DNA from: Paraliobacillus quinghaiensis
GTDB lineage: Bacteria; Bacillota; Bacilli; Bacillales; Amphibacillaceae
DNA length: 64,000 bases
Direction: 5' to 3'
NCBI RefSeq assembly: GCF_003426025.1
Contig: NZ_QJSH01000013.1
Coordinates: 26,871 to 90,870, forward strand
A program made the position numbers and the translations under genes. The notes beneath the pieces are model-generated. The model was not told the origin of the DNA, did not search any database, and saw only the letters and a list, made by a program, of their open reading frames with translations. Shown one piece after another: positions 43,021 to 53,423 of this stretch (positions are counted from its first letter, which is position 1; every line of letters begins with the position of its first letter).

Positions 43021-43530
43021 TTACTTTTTGTCACGACGCCATTTTTCAAAAACTTCTAATACATCTTTTTTTATAGGAATTTTAATAGGACTTTGCGTCC
43101 TGATATATGATTTTAGATCATCCTCAATTTCCGCTTGAATATTTTGAATTTCAATATATAGTTCTCTAGCTGATTTACGAAGTGCGCCTTGGGCAAATAT
43201 TGTGCGCTGTTCTGTGTAATCAGATGTTGCGACATATACTTTTGTCTTAACATTTTTGAACGCTTTGATTAGACGCTCAATACACTCGTCCGCTGTCTCT
43301 TGTTCTTTTGTATAAATCACTTCTACTTTATGGTTTTTTTGTTTCGTTTCCAACCCTTGAACTTCATACGCATCAAATACTACAATTACTCGATACCCAC
43401 GATAAGATTGATATTCAGCCATTTTCTCTATCAAGAGATTCCGCGCTTGTTCTAAGTCTGTTTCTTTAAGCCTTTTTAGCTCGTCCCAATCCCCGATCAT
43501 ATTATAGCCATCGACTAATAATACATCCAT
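43021..43530 (-). CDS. rae1: NYN-domain endoribonuclease Rae1 (YacP)
   Basis: A 169-aa PIN/NYN-fold protein, YacP family, in B. subtilis a ribosome-associated A-site endoribonuclease (Rae1). The N-terminal acidic motif LLVDGYNMIGDW, VIVVFDAYE and TADECIERLI supply the predicted metal-binding acids. Located after rlmB with a 3-bp gap. Cleavage specificity here is inferred from the family. Confidence 0.92.
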   Translation of the reverse strand: MDVLLVDGYNMIGDWDELKRLKETDLEQARNLLIEKMAEYQSYRGYRVIVVFDAYEVQGLETKQKNHKVEVIYTKEQETADECIERLIKAFKNVKTKVYVATSDYTEQRTIFAQGALRKSARELYIEIQNIQAEIEDDLKSYIRTQSPIKIPIKKDVLEVFEKWRRDKK

Positions 43531-43533
43531 GGC

Positions 43534-44286
43534 TTAATCTCCAATTGGATTTCGTTTACGATATATTTCATACATTAACAAGCTTGCAGCTACTGATGCG
43601 TTTAAAGAAGAAACCTGCCCTTTCATTGCTAATCGCACTGTCCAATCACACTTTTCTTTCACTAATCGACTAATGCCCTTTCCTTCATTCCCAATCACAA
43701 GAGCAATTGGCAAGGAACCATCTAAAGCGCGGTAGTCTTCACTTCCCTCCGCTTCTGTTCCAACTACCCAAACATGACGTGCTTTTAATTCTTCAATTGT
43801 TTGTGCCATGTTCGTCACCCGGACAACAGGAATGTACTCAATTGCTCCAGCTGATGTTTTTGCAACTGTTGCCGTTAGCCCTACCGCCCGACGCTTTGGA
43901 ATAATAACACCATGAACACCTGTAGCATCTGCTGTTCGTAGGATTGACCCTAAATTATGAGGATCTTCAATTTCATCTAACAACATAAAAAATGGTTCCT
44001 CTTCTTTATCTGCTGCAACTTGAAATATATCGTCTAATGTTGAATAAGTATAAGCTGCCACAGCAGCCGCCACTCCTTGATGATTCCCCTCCACTAGTTG
44101 ATCAATTTTTTGTCTTGGAACACGATTTACTAACACTCCACTCTCTTTCGCCAAAGATTGAATTTTGTGTACCGCCTGTTTATTTAGTTGGTCAGAAATT
44201 ACGATCTTATTAATAGTTCGACCTGATTTCAAAGCTTCCATAACTGGATTTTTTCCAACAATCCATTCATCTGACATACTATTCAT
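43534..44286 (-). CDS. rlmB: 23S rRNA (guanosine-2'-O)-methyltransferase RlmB
   Basis: SPOUT-class TrmH/RlmB methyltransferase, 250 aa. N-terminal L30e-like substrate-binding domain (WIVGKNPVMEALKSGRTINKIVIS...VPRQKIDQL) and C-terminal knot with NLGSILRTADATGVHGVIIPKRRAVG, LVIGNEGKGISRLVKEKCDWTVRLAMKGQVSSLNASVAASLLMYE. Overlaps the end of mrnC by 8 bp. Confidence 0.95.
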   Translation of the reverse strand: MNSMSDEWIVGKNPVMEALKSGRTINKIVISDQLNKQAVHKIQSLAKESGVLVNRVPRQKIDQLVEGNHQGVAAAVAAYTYSTLDDIFQVAADKEEEPFFMLLDEIEDPHNLGSILRTADATGVHGVIIPKRRAVGLTATVAKTSAGAIEYIPVVRVTNMAQTIEELKARHVWVVGTEAEGSEDYRALDGSLPIALVIGNEGKGISRLVKEKCDWTVRLAMKGQVSSLNASVAASLLMYEIYRKRNPIGD

Positions 44287-44680
44287 CTCCCTTCTCTACA
44301 AATGTGATTGCTTGATTTATTAATTCCTGTAATCTTTCTTCTTGATTAGCCAAATAATGATAACCTAACAACGCTTCAAAAGCAGTACTGTATCGATAGG
44401 TTTGCACATCTGTATTTTTTGGTATTGAACCTGATTTGGCATTTCTCCCCCTACGAACAATCGCCTGCTCTTCTTCATCTAACTCAGCAGAGGCTAGCCA
44501 GTGATTAATCACCTTTGCTTGGGATTTCGCGGAAACAAATTTGACGGCAGATTGGTGTAAATCCTGCAACTTTTGAATCCCTTTCACAATTAAATGTTCC
44601 CGTACGTGAATTTCATAAATTGCATCACCTATATATGCTAATGCTAAAGTTTTCATTTGCTTTACATCTTGCGATTTCAT
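44279..44680 (-). CDS. mrnC: Mini-ribonuclease III
   Basis: Mini-III, 133 aa, an RNase III catalytic domain without a dsRBD that matures 23S rRNA in Bacillus. Catalytic signature LALAYIGDAIYEIHVREHL near residue 12 and the second acidic region FEALLGYHYLANQEERLQELI. Between cysS (3-bp gap) and rlmB. Confidence 0.95.
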   Translation of the reverse strand: MKSQDVKQMKTLALAYIGDAIYEIHVREHLIVKGIQKLQDLHQSAVKFVSAKSQAKVINHWLASAELDEEEQAIVRRGRNAKSGSIPKNTDVQTYRYSTAFEALLGYHYLANQEERLQELINQAITFVEKGDE

Positions 44681-44683
44681 AAC

Positions 44684-46084
44684 CTACCCTCTTTTCCACC
44701 TTGTCCCTTGTGGTGTATCTTCTAAAATTATATTTTGCGCTTTTAATTCATCTCGAATTTGATCCGCTAAAGCGAAATCGCGATTTTTTCGAGCTTGCTC
44801 TCGTTGTTCCATCATTTTTTCTACTTCTGCATCAACCAATTCTTCCGCTTGTGCTACATATATACCTAGCATTTCTAATAATGAAGCCAAAAGGGTTTGA
44901 AAGGCATCAATAACCTGGCTCGACGTTTGCGCGGACTGTAAATACATGTTCGCTTCTTTCGTTATATCAAATATAACTGCAATTGCGTTAGCTGTATTAA
45001 AGTCATCATCCATTTCTGCAATGAACTTACTTTTATAACTTGCTATCTTATCTAACCATTGTTGGTCATTTTCTGTTAAATTTAGACTTAATTCTTTTCT
45101 ATACGCCAAATTTTGGTACGCATTCTTAATGCGATCTAAGCTGTTCTGCGTACTTTCTAACAGTGATTCACTAAAGTTAATTGGGTTTCGATAATGGACG
45201 CTAAGCATAAAGAAACGTAATAATTGTGGATCGTACTTTCCAATTAAATCATTTGCTAAGACGAAGTTACCTAGTGATTTTGACATTTTTTCATGGTCAA
45301 TTGTAATATACCCATTGTGAATCCAATAATTTGCAAAACTTTTCCCTGTTAATGCTTCCGACTGCGCAATTTCATTTTCGTGATGCGGAAACGTCAAGTC
45401 TTGACCACCTGCATGAATATCGATTGTTTCACCTAAATATTTCTTCGCCATTGCAGAACATTCAATGTGCCACCCAGGTCGACCTTCTCCCCATGGGGCT
45501 TCCCATGAAATTTCTCCCGGCTTTGCTTGCTTCCATAGAGTGAAATCAAGTGGATCTTCTTTCTTTTCTCCCACTTGTATTCTAGCACCTGAACGTAAAT
45601 CATCAATCGATTGATGTGATAATTTACCATATCCATCAAATGCTCGCGTTTTAAAGTACACATCCCCTTCAGCTACATAAGCAAAACCTTTTTCAATTAA
45701 TGCAGCAATAAAGGTGATGATATCTTCCATCGATTCCGTTACACGTGGATGCTTTGTTGCTTTTTTAACACCTAATGCTTCTACATCGTCTTGATAGGCA
45801 TTAATAAAACGCTCCGCTACTACAGGTACTTCTTCTCCTAACTCTTTCGCCGCCTTAATGATCTTGTCATCAACATCTGTAAAATTGAGCACATAATCTA
45901 CCTTATACCCTGAATATTCTAAATAGCGACGAATTGTATCAAATACAATCGCAGGTCTAGCATTACCAATATGAATATAGTTATAAACTGTCGGTCCACA
46001 TACGTACATACTTACCCTGTTAGGTTCGATTGGTTTAAACTCTTCTTTCTGTCTTGTTAAAGTATTATACATTTGAATTGTCAT
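44684..46084 (-). CDS. cysS: Cysteinyl-tRNA synthetase
   Basis: Class I synthetase, 466 aa. HIGH motif in [17 protein letters not shown] (near residue 37), zinc ligands C28 ([10 protein letters not shown]), and C/H/E in [13 protein letters not shown]...[16 protein letters not shown], and KMSKSLGN near residue 266. Its start lies within the last 20 bp of cysE, so cysteine synthesis and charging are coupled and both lie under the Cys T-box. Confidence 0.98.
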   Translation of the reverse strand: MTIQMYNTLTRQKEEFKPIEPNRVSMYVCGPTVYNYIHIGNARPAIVFDTIRRYLEYSGYKVDYVLNFTDVDDKIIKAAKELGEEVPVVAERFINAYQDDVEALGVKKATKHPRVTESMEDIITFIAALIEKGFAYVAEGDVYFKTRAFDGYGKLSHQSIDDLRSGARIQVGEKKEDPLDFTLWKQAKPGEISWEAPWGEGRPGWHIECSAMAKKYLGETIDIHAGGQDLTFPHHENEIAQSEALTGKSFANYWIHNGYITIDHEKMSKSLGNFVLANDLIGKYDPQLLRFFMLSVHYRNPINFSESLLESTQNSLDRIKNAYQNLAYRKELSLNLTENDQQWLDKIASYKSKFIAEMDDDFNTANAIAVIFDITKEANMYLQSAQTSSQVIDAFQTLLASLLEMLGIYVAQAEELVDAEVEKMMEQREQARKNRDFALADQIRDELKAQNIILEDTPQGTRWKRG

Positions 46085-46733
46085 CTGTTTTCACTCCTTT
46101 AAGCTCTGCTAGTTCCTTTTGTAGTTGAATTGTCTCATTTTGCATTGTTTGTAAGAGTTCAGCGATAGGATCTGGTAGTTTATGATGATCTAAATCTCGC
46201 CTTACCTTTTCACCGTTTTGAATAACCACGCGTCCTGGAATCCCAACTACAGTGGAATGCTCTGGAACATCATCTAACACAACCGAACCGGCTCCAATCT
46301 TAGAACTCTCTCCAACCACAATAGACCCTAATACTTTCGCACCCGTAGCAATCAAAACATTATTTTTAATCGTTGGATGACGCTTACCCTTTTCTTTGCC
46401 TGTTCCACCTAAAGTAACACCTTGAAATATCGTAACATTATCACCAATTTCACAAGTTTCCCCAATCACAACACCCATACCATGATCAATAAAAAAACGA
46501 TCCCCAATTTGAGCGCCAGGATGAATTTCAATACCTGTTATAAAACGGCTGATTTGAGAAATGACACGTGCGATAAAAAAGAACTTATTTCGGTAAAAAA
46601 CATGTGCAACACGATGCGCCCAAACTGCATGTAAACCCGAATACGTCAAGAAAACTTCAACATACGTACGTGCAGCAGGGTCTTGATCAAATACTACATC
46701 CATATCTTGTTTTAACTTTTTAAAAAAACCCAA
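46065..46733 (-). CDS. cysE: Serine O-acetyltransferase
   Basis: CysE, 222 aa, makes O-acetylserine for cysteine synthesis. N-terminal helical part ([39 protein letters not shown]) and a left-handed beta-helix with hexapeptide repeats ([54 protein letters not shown]). TTG at 46733 is the likely start: GGGAGG lies 7 nt upstream and the product aligns with Bacillus CysE, while the ATG at 46748 is part of the ribosome binding site. Confidence 0.93.
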   Translation of the reverse strand: MGFFKKLKQDMDVVFDQDPAARTYVEVFLTYSGLHAVWAHRVAHVFYRNKFFFIARVISQISRFITGIEIHPGAQIGDRFFIDHGMGVVIGETCEIGDNVTIFQGVTLGGTGKEKGKRHPTIKNNVLIATGAKVLGSIVVGESSKIGAGSVVLDDVPEHSTVVGIPGRVVIQNGEKVRRDLDHHKLPDPIAELLQTMQNETIQLQKELAELKGVKTDDNSNV

Positions 46734-46781
46734 AGTATAACCTCCCATGCTGACATCTAAGAACAAAAGCTAAAAACGCCC

Positions 46782-46965
46782 GATTAGCGACGTATGGACT
46801 GGACTGAACCGTAGGAGATAAAGGAAACTCTTTGGAACGCAAGGCTTTAAGGATTACAGCCTAAAATCGCCACCATGGGTGGCAACATGACCCTTGTCGG
46901 GCCCTCGTACAAAGGTGAGGGAAGTCTCACTACAGCTTTAGCGTTGGAGCTGGACGTGGCTAATC
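46782..46965. repeat. Structured ~184-bp repeat in cysE leader
   Basis: Terminal inverted repeats GATTAGCGACGT / ACGTGGCTAATC enclose several hairpins (AGGCT/AGCCT, GCCACC/GGTGGC, CCCTC/GAGGG). On the minus strand it contains CGTCCAGCTCCAACGC, resembling a dispersed repeat I recall from Bacillaceae genomes. It lies between the T-box terminator and the cysE ribosome binding site. No coding capacity. Confidence 0.6.
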
Positions 46966-47012
46966 TGGAATGTTATCCACATACAGCTAATTTTATAATT
47001 TGCTAAAAAAAT

Positions 47013-47255
47013 AAAAAAGCATCCCCATGTCTTTGATTGACACAGAGACGCTTTGATGCGCGGTCCCACTCTGTTTAGGGAAAAATCCCTCCACTTTGAT
47101 TCTTTGATAACGGTAGAAAACCGCCTTCGTCTACTCCAATTTCAACAAAGGACTCCAAGGTGCATTTTCTAAACGCATTCTTAAAATCACTTCCAGCCAC
47201 GGTGATTCTCTCTAGGTAAGAATATTCGTTTATACTTTTCCTCTTCTTCATTCGA
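47013..47255 (-). ncRNA. T-box riboswitch, cysteine-specific
   Basis: The leader of cysE-cysS carries the Stem I signature AGAGAGAATCACCGTGGCTGGAAG, candidate UGC (Cys) specifier codons at 47162-47164 (followed by A) or 47175-47177, the T-box AGAGTGGGACCGCG (47059-47072) and a 13-bp terminator stem with six U (47013-47051). Uncharged tRNA-Cys would stabilise the antiterminator and switch on both genes. A 63-codon frame across this region is not a gene. Confidence 0.93.
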
Positions 47256-47269
47256 TTCTTAATCATATA

Positions 47270-47298
47270 GTTATAGTGTATTACATTTTTTATGAAAA
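47270..47298 (-). promoter_or_regulatory. cysE-cysS promoter candidate
   Basis: TTTTCA (47293-47298), 17-bp spacer, TATAAC (47270-47275), just upstream of the T-box. Confidence 0.5.
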
Positions 47299-47313
47299 TG
47301 TAACTAACTTAAC

Positions 47314-48777
47314 TTATATTTGTTCCAATGCTTTATTTAACCTTGATTGAACAACATCTTTTCCTAACAAGTAAATCGCATCGGGTAACTCTGGGCCATG
47401 TACTTGTCCTGTTGTTGCAACACGAATTGGCATAAATAAATTCTTTCCTTTTTGTTTTGTCTCTTTTTGTGTAGCTTTTATTTCAGCTTTAATAGCAGCT
47501 GGTGTAAGCGTCTCAAGTGCTGCCAGTTTTTCAGAAAACACCTGCAATACTTCTGGCACTTGCTCGCCTTTTAACACTTCTTCTGCTTCTTGTGTATATA
47601 CAATATCCGGTTGGAAGAAAAGTTCAGTAAGTTCTACTATTTCTTGCCCATAGCTTAATTGCTCTTTGTACAATCCTATTAATTCTAATGCCCATTCACG
47701 AGTAGCTTCATCCATATCGCTTGCTAATTTACCTGCTTCAATTAAATACGGCAAGCACAATTCTGCTACACGATCAAAGTCAGCTGCTTTAATATATTGA
47801 TTGTTCATCCATTTTAATTTTTGCGGATCAAAAATAGCTGCAGATGTTGATAAACGATCAGGATCAAACATTTCGATGAATTGTTCTTGTGTAAATAACT
47901 CTTCTTCTCCAACAGGAGACCAACCAAGTAAGGCAATAAAATTAAACATAGCTTCCGGCAAATAGCCCAGGTTTTTATACTGTTCAATAAACTGTAAGAT
48001 ATGCGAATCACGTTTACTTAATTTTTTGCGATTTTCATTTAATATAAGTGTCATATGGCCATATTGAGGTGATTCCCAACCGAACGCATCAAATATCATC
48101 ATTTGTTTCGGTGTATTGGAAATGTGCTCTTCACCTCTTAAGACATGCGTTATTTCCATTAGATGGTCATCAATCGCAACTGCAAAATTATATGTTGGAA
48201 TACCATTCTTCTTAACCATTACCCAATCACCAAAATCACTTGACTCAAAGGAAATGTTATCTCTTACAATATCTTTAAAAGTATATGTTTTACTTTCTGG
48301 AACACGAAAACGAATACTAGCTTGTTTTCCTTCCGCCTCAAACTGCGCGATTTCTTCTGCTGTTAAGTTGCGATGTTTACCAGAGTATTTTGGAACTTGA
48401 CCATTTGCACGTTGTTGCTCTCGCTCCTGCTCTAACTCCTCTTCCGTCACGAAACATTTATATGCAAGACCACGTTCTAACAGGTCATTCACATATTTTT
48501 GATAAATATCTAATCTCTCTGTCTGGCGATAAGGACCATATGATCCACCAATATCTGCACCTTCATCCCATGTGATACCAAGCCATTTCAAATAGTTTAA
48601 TTGACTTTCTTCTCCACCTACTACATTTCGCTTATCATCTGTATCTTCCGTACGAATAATAAATTTTCCACCTAAGTGTTTAGTAAATAGATAATTAAAT
48701 AATGCTGTTCTAGCATTCCCAATATGCAAATGCCCTGTTGGGCTCGGTGCATAACGTACACGCACATCATTAGTCAT
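47314..48777 (-). CDS. gltX: Glutamyl-tRNA synthetase
   Basis: Class I synthetase, 487 aa, in Bacillus charging both tRNA-Glu and, by misacylation, tRNA-Gln. [22 protein letters not shown] carries the HIGH-like motif and KLSKRD is the KMSKS-like loop near residue 255. Start ATG 48777 ([13 protein letters not shown]), with AAAGGGGA upstream; the 62-residue longer frame overlaps ispF and is rejected. Confidence 0.98.
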   Translation of the reverse strand: MTNDVRVRYAPSPTGHLHIGNARTALFNYLFTKHLGGKFIIRTEDTDDKRNVVGGEESQLNYLKWLGITWDEGADIGGSYGPYRQTERLDIYQKYVNDLLERGLAYKCFVTEEELEQEREQQRANGQVPKYSGKHRNLTAEEIAQFEAEGKQASIRFRVPESKTYTFKDIVRDNISFESSDFGDWVMVKKNGIPTYNFAVAIDDHLMEITHVLRGEEHISNTPKQMMIFDAFGWESPQYGHMTLILNENRKKLSKRDSHILQFIEQYKNLGYLPEAMFNFIALLGWSPVGEEELFTQEQFIEMFDPDRLSTSAAIFDPQKLKWMNNQYIKAADFDRVAELCLPYLIEAGKLASDMDEATREWALELIGLYKEQLSYGQEIVELTELFFQPDIVYTQEAEEVLKGEQVPEVLQVFSEKLAALETLTPAAIKAEIKATQKETKQKGKNLFMPIRVATTGQVHGPELPDAIYLLGKDVVQSRLNKALEQI

Positions 48778-48853
48778 AATTTTTGTTCCCCTTTCCTTAC
48801 ACGCTTCAGATTCTATTTTAGCATTTTTCAACAATTTTTGCGTCCATTCATTT

Positions 48854-49336
48854 TTAGTATTGGGTTTTTTGTAATAAAACAATCGCTTGTGCTGCGATTC
48901 CTTCCTTACGCCCCACAAAACCCATTTTTTCAGTTGTTGTTGCCTTAACATTAATTTGATCAAAATTAACTTCTAATATGCGGGCTATATTTTCTCTTAT
49001 TGCTGTAATATAAGGTGTCATCTTTGGTTTCTCTGCGATAACTGTGCAATCCAGATTTCCTAATCGATAACCTTTCCCTTTAACTATCTTCCAGATATGC
49101 ATTAAAAGCACTCCAGAATCAGCATCTTTGAAAGTAGAATCAGTGTCAGGAAAATGTTTTCCAATATCACCTTCTCCAACCGCACCTACACACGCATCTG
49201 CTATCGCGTGCAACAATACATCTGCATCAGAATGACCTATTAAACCTTTTTCGTATGGAATCATAACCCCACCAATCACACAATGTCGATCATAGCACAG
49301 TTGATGCACATCAAACCCTTGTCCAATCCGAAACAT
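48854..49336 (-). CDS. ispF: 2-C-methyl-D-erythritol 2,4-cyclodiphosphate synthase
   Basis: IspF, 160 aa, fifth enzyme of the MEP isoprenoid pathway. Metal ligands D8 and H10 in [26 protein letters not shown], and [17 protein letters not shown] with the substrate lysine/aspartates. ATG 49336 with AAAGGAG upstream is chosen over an in-frame TTG. Confidence 0.97.
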   Translation of the reverse strand: MFRIGQGFDVHQLCYDRHCVIGGVMIPYEKGLIGHSDADVLLHAIADACVGAVGEGDIGKHFPDTDSTFKDADSGVLLMHIWKIVKGKGYRLGNLDCTVIAEKPKMTPYITAIRENIARILEVNFDQINVKATTTEKMGFVGRKEGIAAQAIVLLQKTQY

Positions 49337-49395
49337 GTTTATACTCCTTTCCAAAGTATGCCCATGAATTTCTATCCTAATAGAATAAGAAATCT

Positions 49396-50076
49396 TTATT
49401 CATTCTCTAGAAAAAACAATGCTTTTTTTATATCTTCAGGTGTAGTTAGTTTTATGTTTTTATAATTTCCTTCCACAATCTCAACAGGATGGCCAAGCCG
49501 CTCTACTAATGAGGCATCATCTGTACATACATATGAAGATTGTCGAGCTACTTGATGCGCTCTCCAAATTAAATCATATTGGAAGGCTTGGGGGGTTTGT
49601 GCTGCCCATAGCCTTTCTCGGTCCAGCGTCTTTAATCGCTTCCCATTGCGTTGTTTAATGGTGTCTGTCACAGGAACTGCTAATAACGCTGCATGATGTT
49701 CATTCGCAACTCTTGCAAGTTTATGTAAATCTTTTTGTGCTACAAACGGCCTTGCACCATCATGAATAAATACAAGTTTATCTGATATTTGAAGCGCACG
49801 CAATCCAAGGAAGGCACTGTCCTGTCGTTCCTTACCTCCCTCAATCAACTTTATTGGTGTAGCAAAAGAGTAATTAGAAAGTAAAGCAACGATTCTTTCT
49901 TGTTCTGTTGGTTGGATTACTAAAACAATCGAATCACACCATGGGTCTTTTTCAAAAACAGTTAAAGTATGTATGATAAGCGGCTTATCTTTTAACATTA
50001 AAAATTGTTTATTCTGAACCATATCCATCCGCTTACCCATTCCTGCAGCTAGTACAATAGCTACGTATTTAATCAT
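49396..50076 (-). CDS. ispD: 2-C-methyl-D-erythritol 4-phosphate cytidylyltransferase
   Basis: IspD, 226 aa, third MEP-pathway enzyme. N-terminal nucleotide loop [25 protein letters not shown] near residue 105 and the [16 protein letters not shown] region are standard. It lies 59 bp before ispF. In front of it is a 410-bp gap with a palindromic repeat and the yacL terminator. Confidence 0.97.
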   Translation of the reverse strand: MIKYVAIVLAAGMGKRMDMVQNKQFLMLKDKPLIIHTLTVFEKDPWCDSIVLVIQPTEQERIVALLSNYSFATPIKLIEGGKERQDSAFLGLRALQISDKLVFIHDGARPFVAQKDLHKLARVANEHHAALLAVPVTDTIKQRNGKRLKTLDRERLWAAQTPQAFQYDLIWRAHQVARQSSYVCTDDASLVERLGHPVEIVEGNYKNIKLTTPEDIKKALFFLENE

Positions 50077-50188
50077 CTTCCCCCCGCCTTCTTTTATGCC
50101 GTATTACTGGTCAAAAACACCCCACCTTAGGGAATTAAGTAAAATGAAAAGTGTAAGTGGAAGATAGACTGCCCTTAAAGTGAACCTT

Positions 50189-50358
50189 CAATCAGTGGGG
50201 GGTTTTGCCCTTCCCACACTGATTGTTAGCCCTAAAGGATGATCTAAAGGCCTCTAAACCATTCGGCGTGTTAGCGTCCGTTTACTCCCACTTAAACAAC
50301 TTTGATTTTTCTCGATGTTTTGAAGTGGGAGTTTTACGGACGATTACACCGGGATAAA
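50189..50358. repeat. Palindromic dispersed repeat, copy 1
   Basis: A 170-bp unit highly similar to 58902-59073, same orientation. It has a left hairpin (AATCAGTGGG / CCCACACTGATT) and a long right hairpin: GTCCGT..CTCCCACTT (50276-50293) pairs with AAGTGGGAG..ACGGAC (50323-50342). No coding capacity. The two-hairpin plan resembles non-autonomous palindrome-associated elements derived from IS200/IS605 ends, but no transposase is here to prove it. Confidence 0.8.
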
Positions 50359-50427
50359 AACTTGATTGGTTTAACAATGATAATATCTAGTTCAGTTTAT
50401 CAGTCTTATCTACTAATTCGATGCAAC

Positions 50428-50463
50428 ACTAAAAAGTGATAACACATGTTATCACTTTTTAGT
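50428..50463 (-). terminator. yacL terminator
   Basis: 16-bp perfect arms ACTAAAAAGTGATAAC / GTTATCACTTTTTAGT with a 4-nt centre, 24 nt after the stop of the PIN-TRAM gene; symmetric, so it may act on both strands. Confidence 0.85.
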
Positions 50464-50486
50464 ATCACTAGTATGTTATACCTTTT

Positions 50487-51614
50487 TTACAACGCTTTTT
50501 CAAGTAATTTTGGTTTTGCAAATATCATCCGTCCAGCAGAAGTTTGTAGGACACTCGTGATTAGTACTTCAATGGTTTTTCCGATGTAATCTCTTCCCTC
50601 TTCAACTACTATCATTGTACCATCATCTAAATATGCTACACCTTGGTTTTGTTCCTTACCATCTTTAATCACCTGAACTGTTAATTCTTCTCCAGGTAAA
50701 ACAACCGGCTTAACTGCATTTGCCAGATCATTAATATTTAATACTTGCACATTTTGAAACTCACAGACTTTATTTAAATTAAAATCATTCGTAACAACAA
50801 TTCCATTGATAACCTTTGCTAACTTAACCAATTTACTATCAACTTCATGAATTTCTTCAAAATCTCCATCATACATCTCTACGTTTACTGGTAGATCTTT
50901 TTGCATCCGATTCAGTACATCTAAACCTCTTCGTCCACGATTCCGCTTTAATGCATCTGATGAATCGGCTATGTGTTGTAGCTCTTCTAGAACAAAGTGC
51001 GGAATAATAACTGTACCCTCTAGAAAACTTGTTTGACAAATATCCGCGATACGTCCATCAATAATAACACTTGTATCTAAGATTTTCGCTTTTGGCATAC
51101 TTTGTTTCGGATCAGCCTCAATGTTTTCTATTTCCTGTTTCGAATCTTTTTCTTTTCTTGCAATTGTTAAGATACTAAGGAATTCATCCCGACGTTTAAA
51201 CCCAACCTGAAACCCTAAATAACCTAATAGCACCGTCACAAAAAGCGGAACAATTTGTGAAATTACAACAATTTGAATAAAGTTTTCAATTGATTGATTA
51301 ATAATATATGCGATGACAAGTCCGATAATCACACCTAGACTACCAAACAACAAGTCGGCTACTGGCGCCTTTAATAATAACTCTTCCAACCATTGCACCA
51401 AATTAACAATATAATCAACTAACCAAAACGTTAAAACAAATAAAATAATTGCTCCCAAAACCAATCCAACATATGGCGCTACATATGGTGAATCTATCCA
51501 ACTACTTTGCGTAATATCAATCATTTCAATTAATTGCGGAATATATAAATATCCCATGGTACCACCGGCAATAATAAAAAATAATTGCACAATTCTTTTT
51601 AGCACCTTGGCCAC
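50487..51614 (-). CDS. PIN/TRAM-domain membrane protein (YacL family)
   Basis: A 375-aa protein: four N-terminal membrane segments (residues about 8-110), a PIN nuclease-like domain (KILDTSVIIDGRIADICQTSFLEG ... DALKRNRGRRGLDVL ... VVTNDFNLNKVCEFQNVQVLNINDLANAV) with conserved acids, then a C-terminal TRAM domain (VAYLDDGTMIVVEEGRDYIGKTIEVLITSVLQTSAGRMIFAK). It corresponds to YacL of Bacillus, between radA and ispD. The PIN acids suggest RNase activity; the biological substrate is unknown. Confidence 0.9.
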   Translation of the reverse strand: MAKVLKRIVQLFFIIAGGTMGYLYIPQLIEMIDITQSSWIDSPYVAPYVGLVLGAIILFVLTFWLVDYIVNLVQWLEELLLKAPVADLLFGSLGVIIGLVIAYIINQSIENFIQIVVISQIVPLFVTVLLGYLGFQVGFKRRDEFLSILTIARKEKDSKQEIENIEADPKQSMPKAKILDTSVIIDGRIADICQTSFLEGTVIIPHFVLEELQHIADSSDALKRNRGRRGLDVLNRMQKDLPVNVEMYDGDFEEIHEVDSKLVKLAKVINGIVVTNDFNLNKVCEFQNVQVLNINDLANAVKPVVLPGEELTVQVIKDGKEQNQGVAYLDDGTMIVVEEGRDYIGKTIEVLITSVLQTSAGRMIFAKPKLLEKAL

Positions 51615-51682
51615 CTCCTATCAGACAGTATTTCCAATTTTAAAAAATATAATCTTATATAATGTCAAAAGTTTATTAACTA

Positions 51683-51711
51683 ACTTAACACGATTTTATA
51701 AACAAAGTCAA
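51683..51711 (-). promoter_or_regulatory. Proximal yacL promoter candidate
   Basis: TTGACT (51706-51711), 17-bp spacer, TTAAGT (51683-51688). Confidence 0.5.
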
Positions 51712-51725
51712 ATTACAAAACTAAA

Positions 51726-51754
51726 ATTTTAACATATCCATATAACTAAGTCAA
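51726..51754 (-). promoter_or_regulatory. Distal yacL promoter
   Basis: TTGACT (51749-51754), 17-bp spacer, TAAAAT (51726-51731). With the site at 51683-51711 it gives a tandem pair in the 235-bp radA-yacL gap, which holds no gene. Confidence 0.7.
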
Positions 51755-51849
51755 TCATTGTTGTTATTTGTCGTATTTTATTTTTGGGTTGAATATTTAG
51801 ATTAATTTCCATCTCTTACTCAATTAGAAATAGATCCTATATAAATTTA

Positions 51850-53214
51850 TCAATTGAGTGTTAGTTCTAATGCTTCTTGAACGGAGTTTACGCCCACTAC
51901 TTCAATCGTTTTCGGTATTGTCCACCCATCTAAATTATTGGCTGGTATTATCGCGCGTTTAAAACCTAACTTTGCAGCTTCTTGCACACGTTGATCTATT
52001 CTAGAAACTCTTCTAATCTCGCCAGTTAGACCAACCTCACCAATTAATACATCATCAGGTTTACAAGGCTGGTCTTTAAAGCTTGACGCAATACTGACCG
52101 CTACTGCTAAGTCAATCGCAGGCTCATCTAGTTTCACACCACCAGCAACCTTTACGTATGCATCTTGGTTCTGCATCAGCAAACCAACGCGCTTTTCTAA
52201 TACCGCCATTAGTAATGGAACACGATTGTGGTCAATCCCTGTCGCCATTCTACGAGCTTGCCCAAAACTTGTAGGTGAAATAAGTGATTGAATCTCAACT
52301 AGTACAGGCCTGGTCCCTTCCATCGAAGCAACAACAGTAGAACCAGCTACCCCTTCAGAACGTTCTTCTAAGAAGATTTCAGAAGGATTCTGCACTTCAC
52401 GTAGTCCTTCTTCTTTCATTTCAAAGATACCCATTTCATTTGTACTACCAAAACGGTTTTTGACTCCCCGTAAAATCCGAAACGTATGGTGTCTTTCTCC
52501 TTCAAAATATAAAACAGCATCCACCATATGCTCTAAAAGACGCGGGCCTGCAATCGCACCTTCTTTCGTCACGTGTCCAACAATAAAAATTGGTACATTG
52601 TTCGTTTTAGCGATACGCATTAATTCACTTGTACATTCCCGAACTTGCGAAACACTACCAGGTGCACTAGTCACTTCTTCTTTAAAAATAGTTTGAATTG
52701 AGTCAATTACAATAAAGTCTGGCTTCAATTGTTCAATTTGATTTTTAATAAGATGCAAATTAGTTTCAGATAAAACAAACAATTGATCGGCCGTAATTGC
52801 TAATCGATCAGCACGTAATTTCGTTTGTCTTGTTGACTCTTCACCAGATATGTAGAGCACACGCTCTTTCTTTCTTGCTAGTTGATCAGACACTTGTAAT
52901 AGTAATGTAGATTTCCCTATTCCCGGATCTCCCCCAATTAATACAAGTGAACCCACTACAATTCCGCCACCTAAAACGCGGTTTAACTCTGGCATATCTG
53001 TCGTAATTCTTTCTTCCTCATTTGACTTTATAGCTGTAATGCTTTCAGGTTGTACGTTAGATGACTGTCCAATACCTGTATGCTTAGAAGAAGACTTTGT
53101 GGTTAACTCTTCTACTAGTGTATTCCAAGTGTTACAACTCGGACATTTCCCCATCCACTTTGGCGTTTCATAGCCACATTCCTGGCAAACATACTTCGTT
53201 TTAACTCTGGCCAT
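51850..53214 (-). CDS. radA: DNA repair protein RadA
   Basis: RadA, 454 aa, a RecA-like helicase for branch migration in recombination. N-terminal zinc finger [18 protein letters not shown], Walker [13 protein letters not shown] near residue 97, FIVIDSIQT Walker B, the RadA-specific [15 protein letters not shown], and a C-terminal Lon-protease-like domain (residues 350-454, lacking a protease dyad as in the family). Located between clpC and yacL. Confidence 0.97.
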   Translation of the reverse strand: MARVKTKYVCQECGYETPKWMGKCPSCNTWNTLVEELTTKSSSKHTGIGQSSNVQPESITAIKSNEEERITTDMPELNRVLGGGIVVGSLVLIGGDPGIGKSTLLLQVSDQLARKKERVLYISGEESTRQTKLRADRLAITADQLFVLSETNLHLIKNQIEQLKPDFIVIDSIQTIFKEEVTSAPGSVSQVRECTSELMRIAKTNNVPIFIVGHVTKEGAIAGPRLLEHMVDAVLYFEGERHHTFRILRGVKNRFGSTNEMGIFEMKEEGLREVQNPSEIFLEERSEGVAGSTVVASMEGTRPVLVEIQSLISPTSFGQARRMATGIDHNRVPLLMAVLEKRVGLLMQNQDAYVKVAGGVKLDEPAIDLAVAVSIASSFKDQPCKPDDVLIGEVGLTGEIRRVSRIDQRVQEAAKLGFKRAIIPANNLDGWTIPKTIEVVGVNSVQEALELTLN

Positions 53215-53360
53215 TACTTTAGTCGCCCCTTACCTTAATTTCTATTAGTCCATATCCTCTATTATATACGAATTAACCACGATAAAAGTTACACAATGAT
53301 TAATAAAATGTGTAAAAACAATGGAAATATAATATATCTATTATATTAGCTCAAATAAGC

Positions 53361-53392
53361 AAAAATCGAAAGGTTGTATCCTTCCGATTTTT
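53361..53392 (-). terminator. clpC operon terminator
   Basis: AAAAATCGAAAGG / CCTTCCGATTTTT arms with one mismatch and a U-rich end, 32 nt after the clpC stop. Confidence 0.8.
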
Positions 53393-53423
53393 GACTTTTT
53401 CTATATATTGATTTTTACGTTTT

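Noticed and set aside
47075..47266. 63-codon minus-strand frame before cysE
   Set aside because: It lies across the T-box Stem I, specifier and T-box sequence; the conserved RNA motifs explain the region and the frame has no homology.
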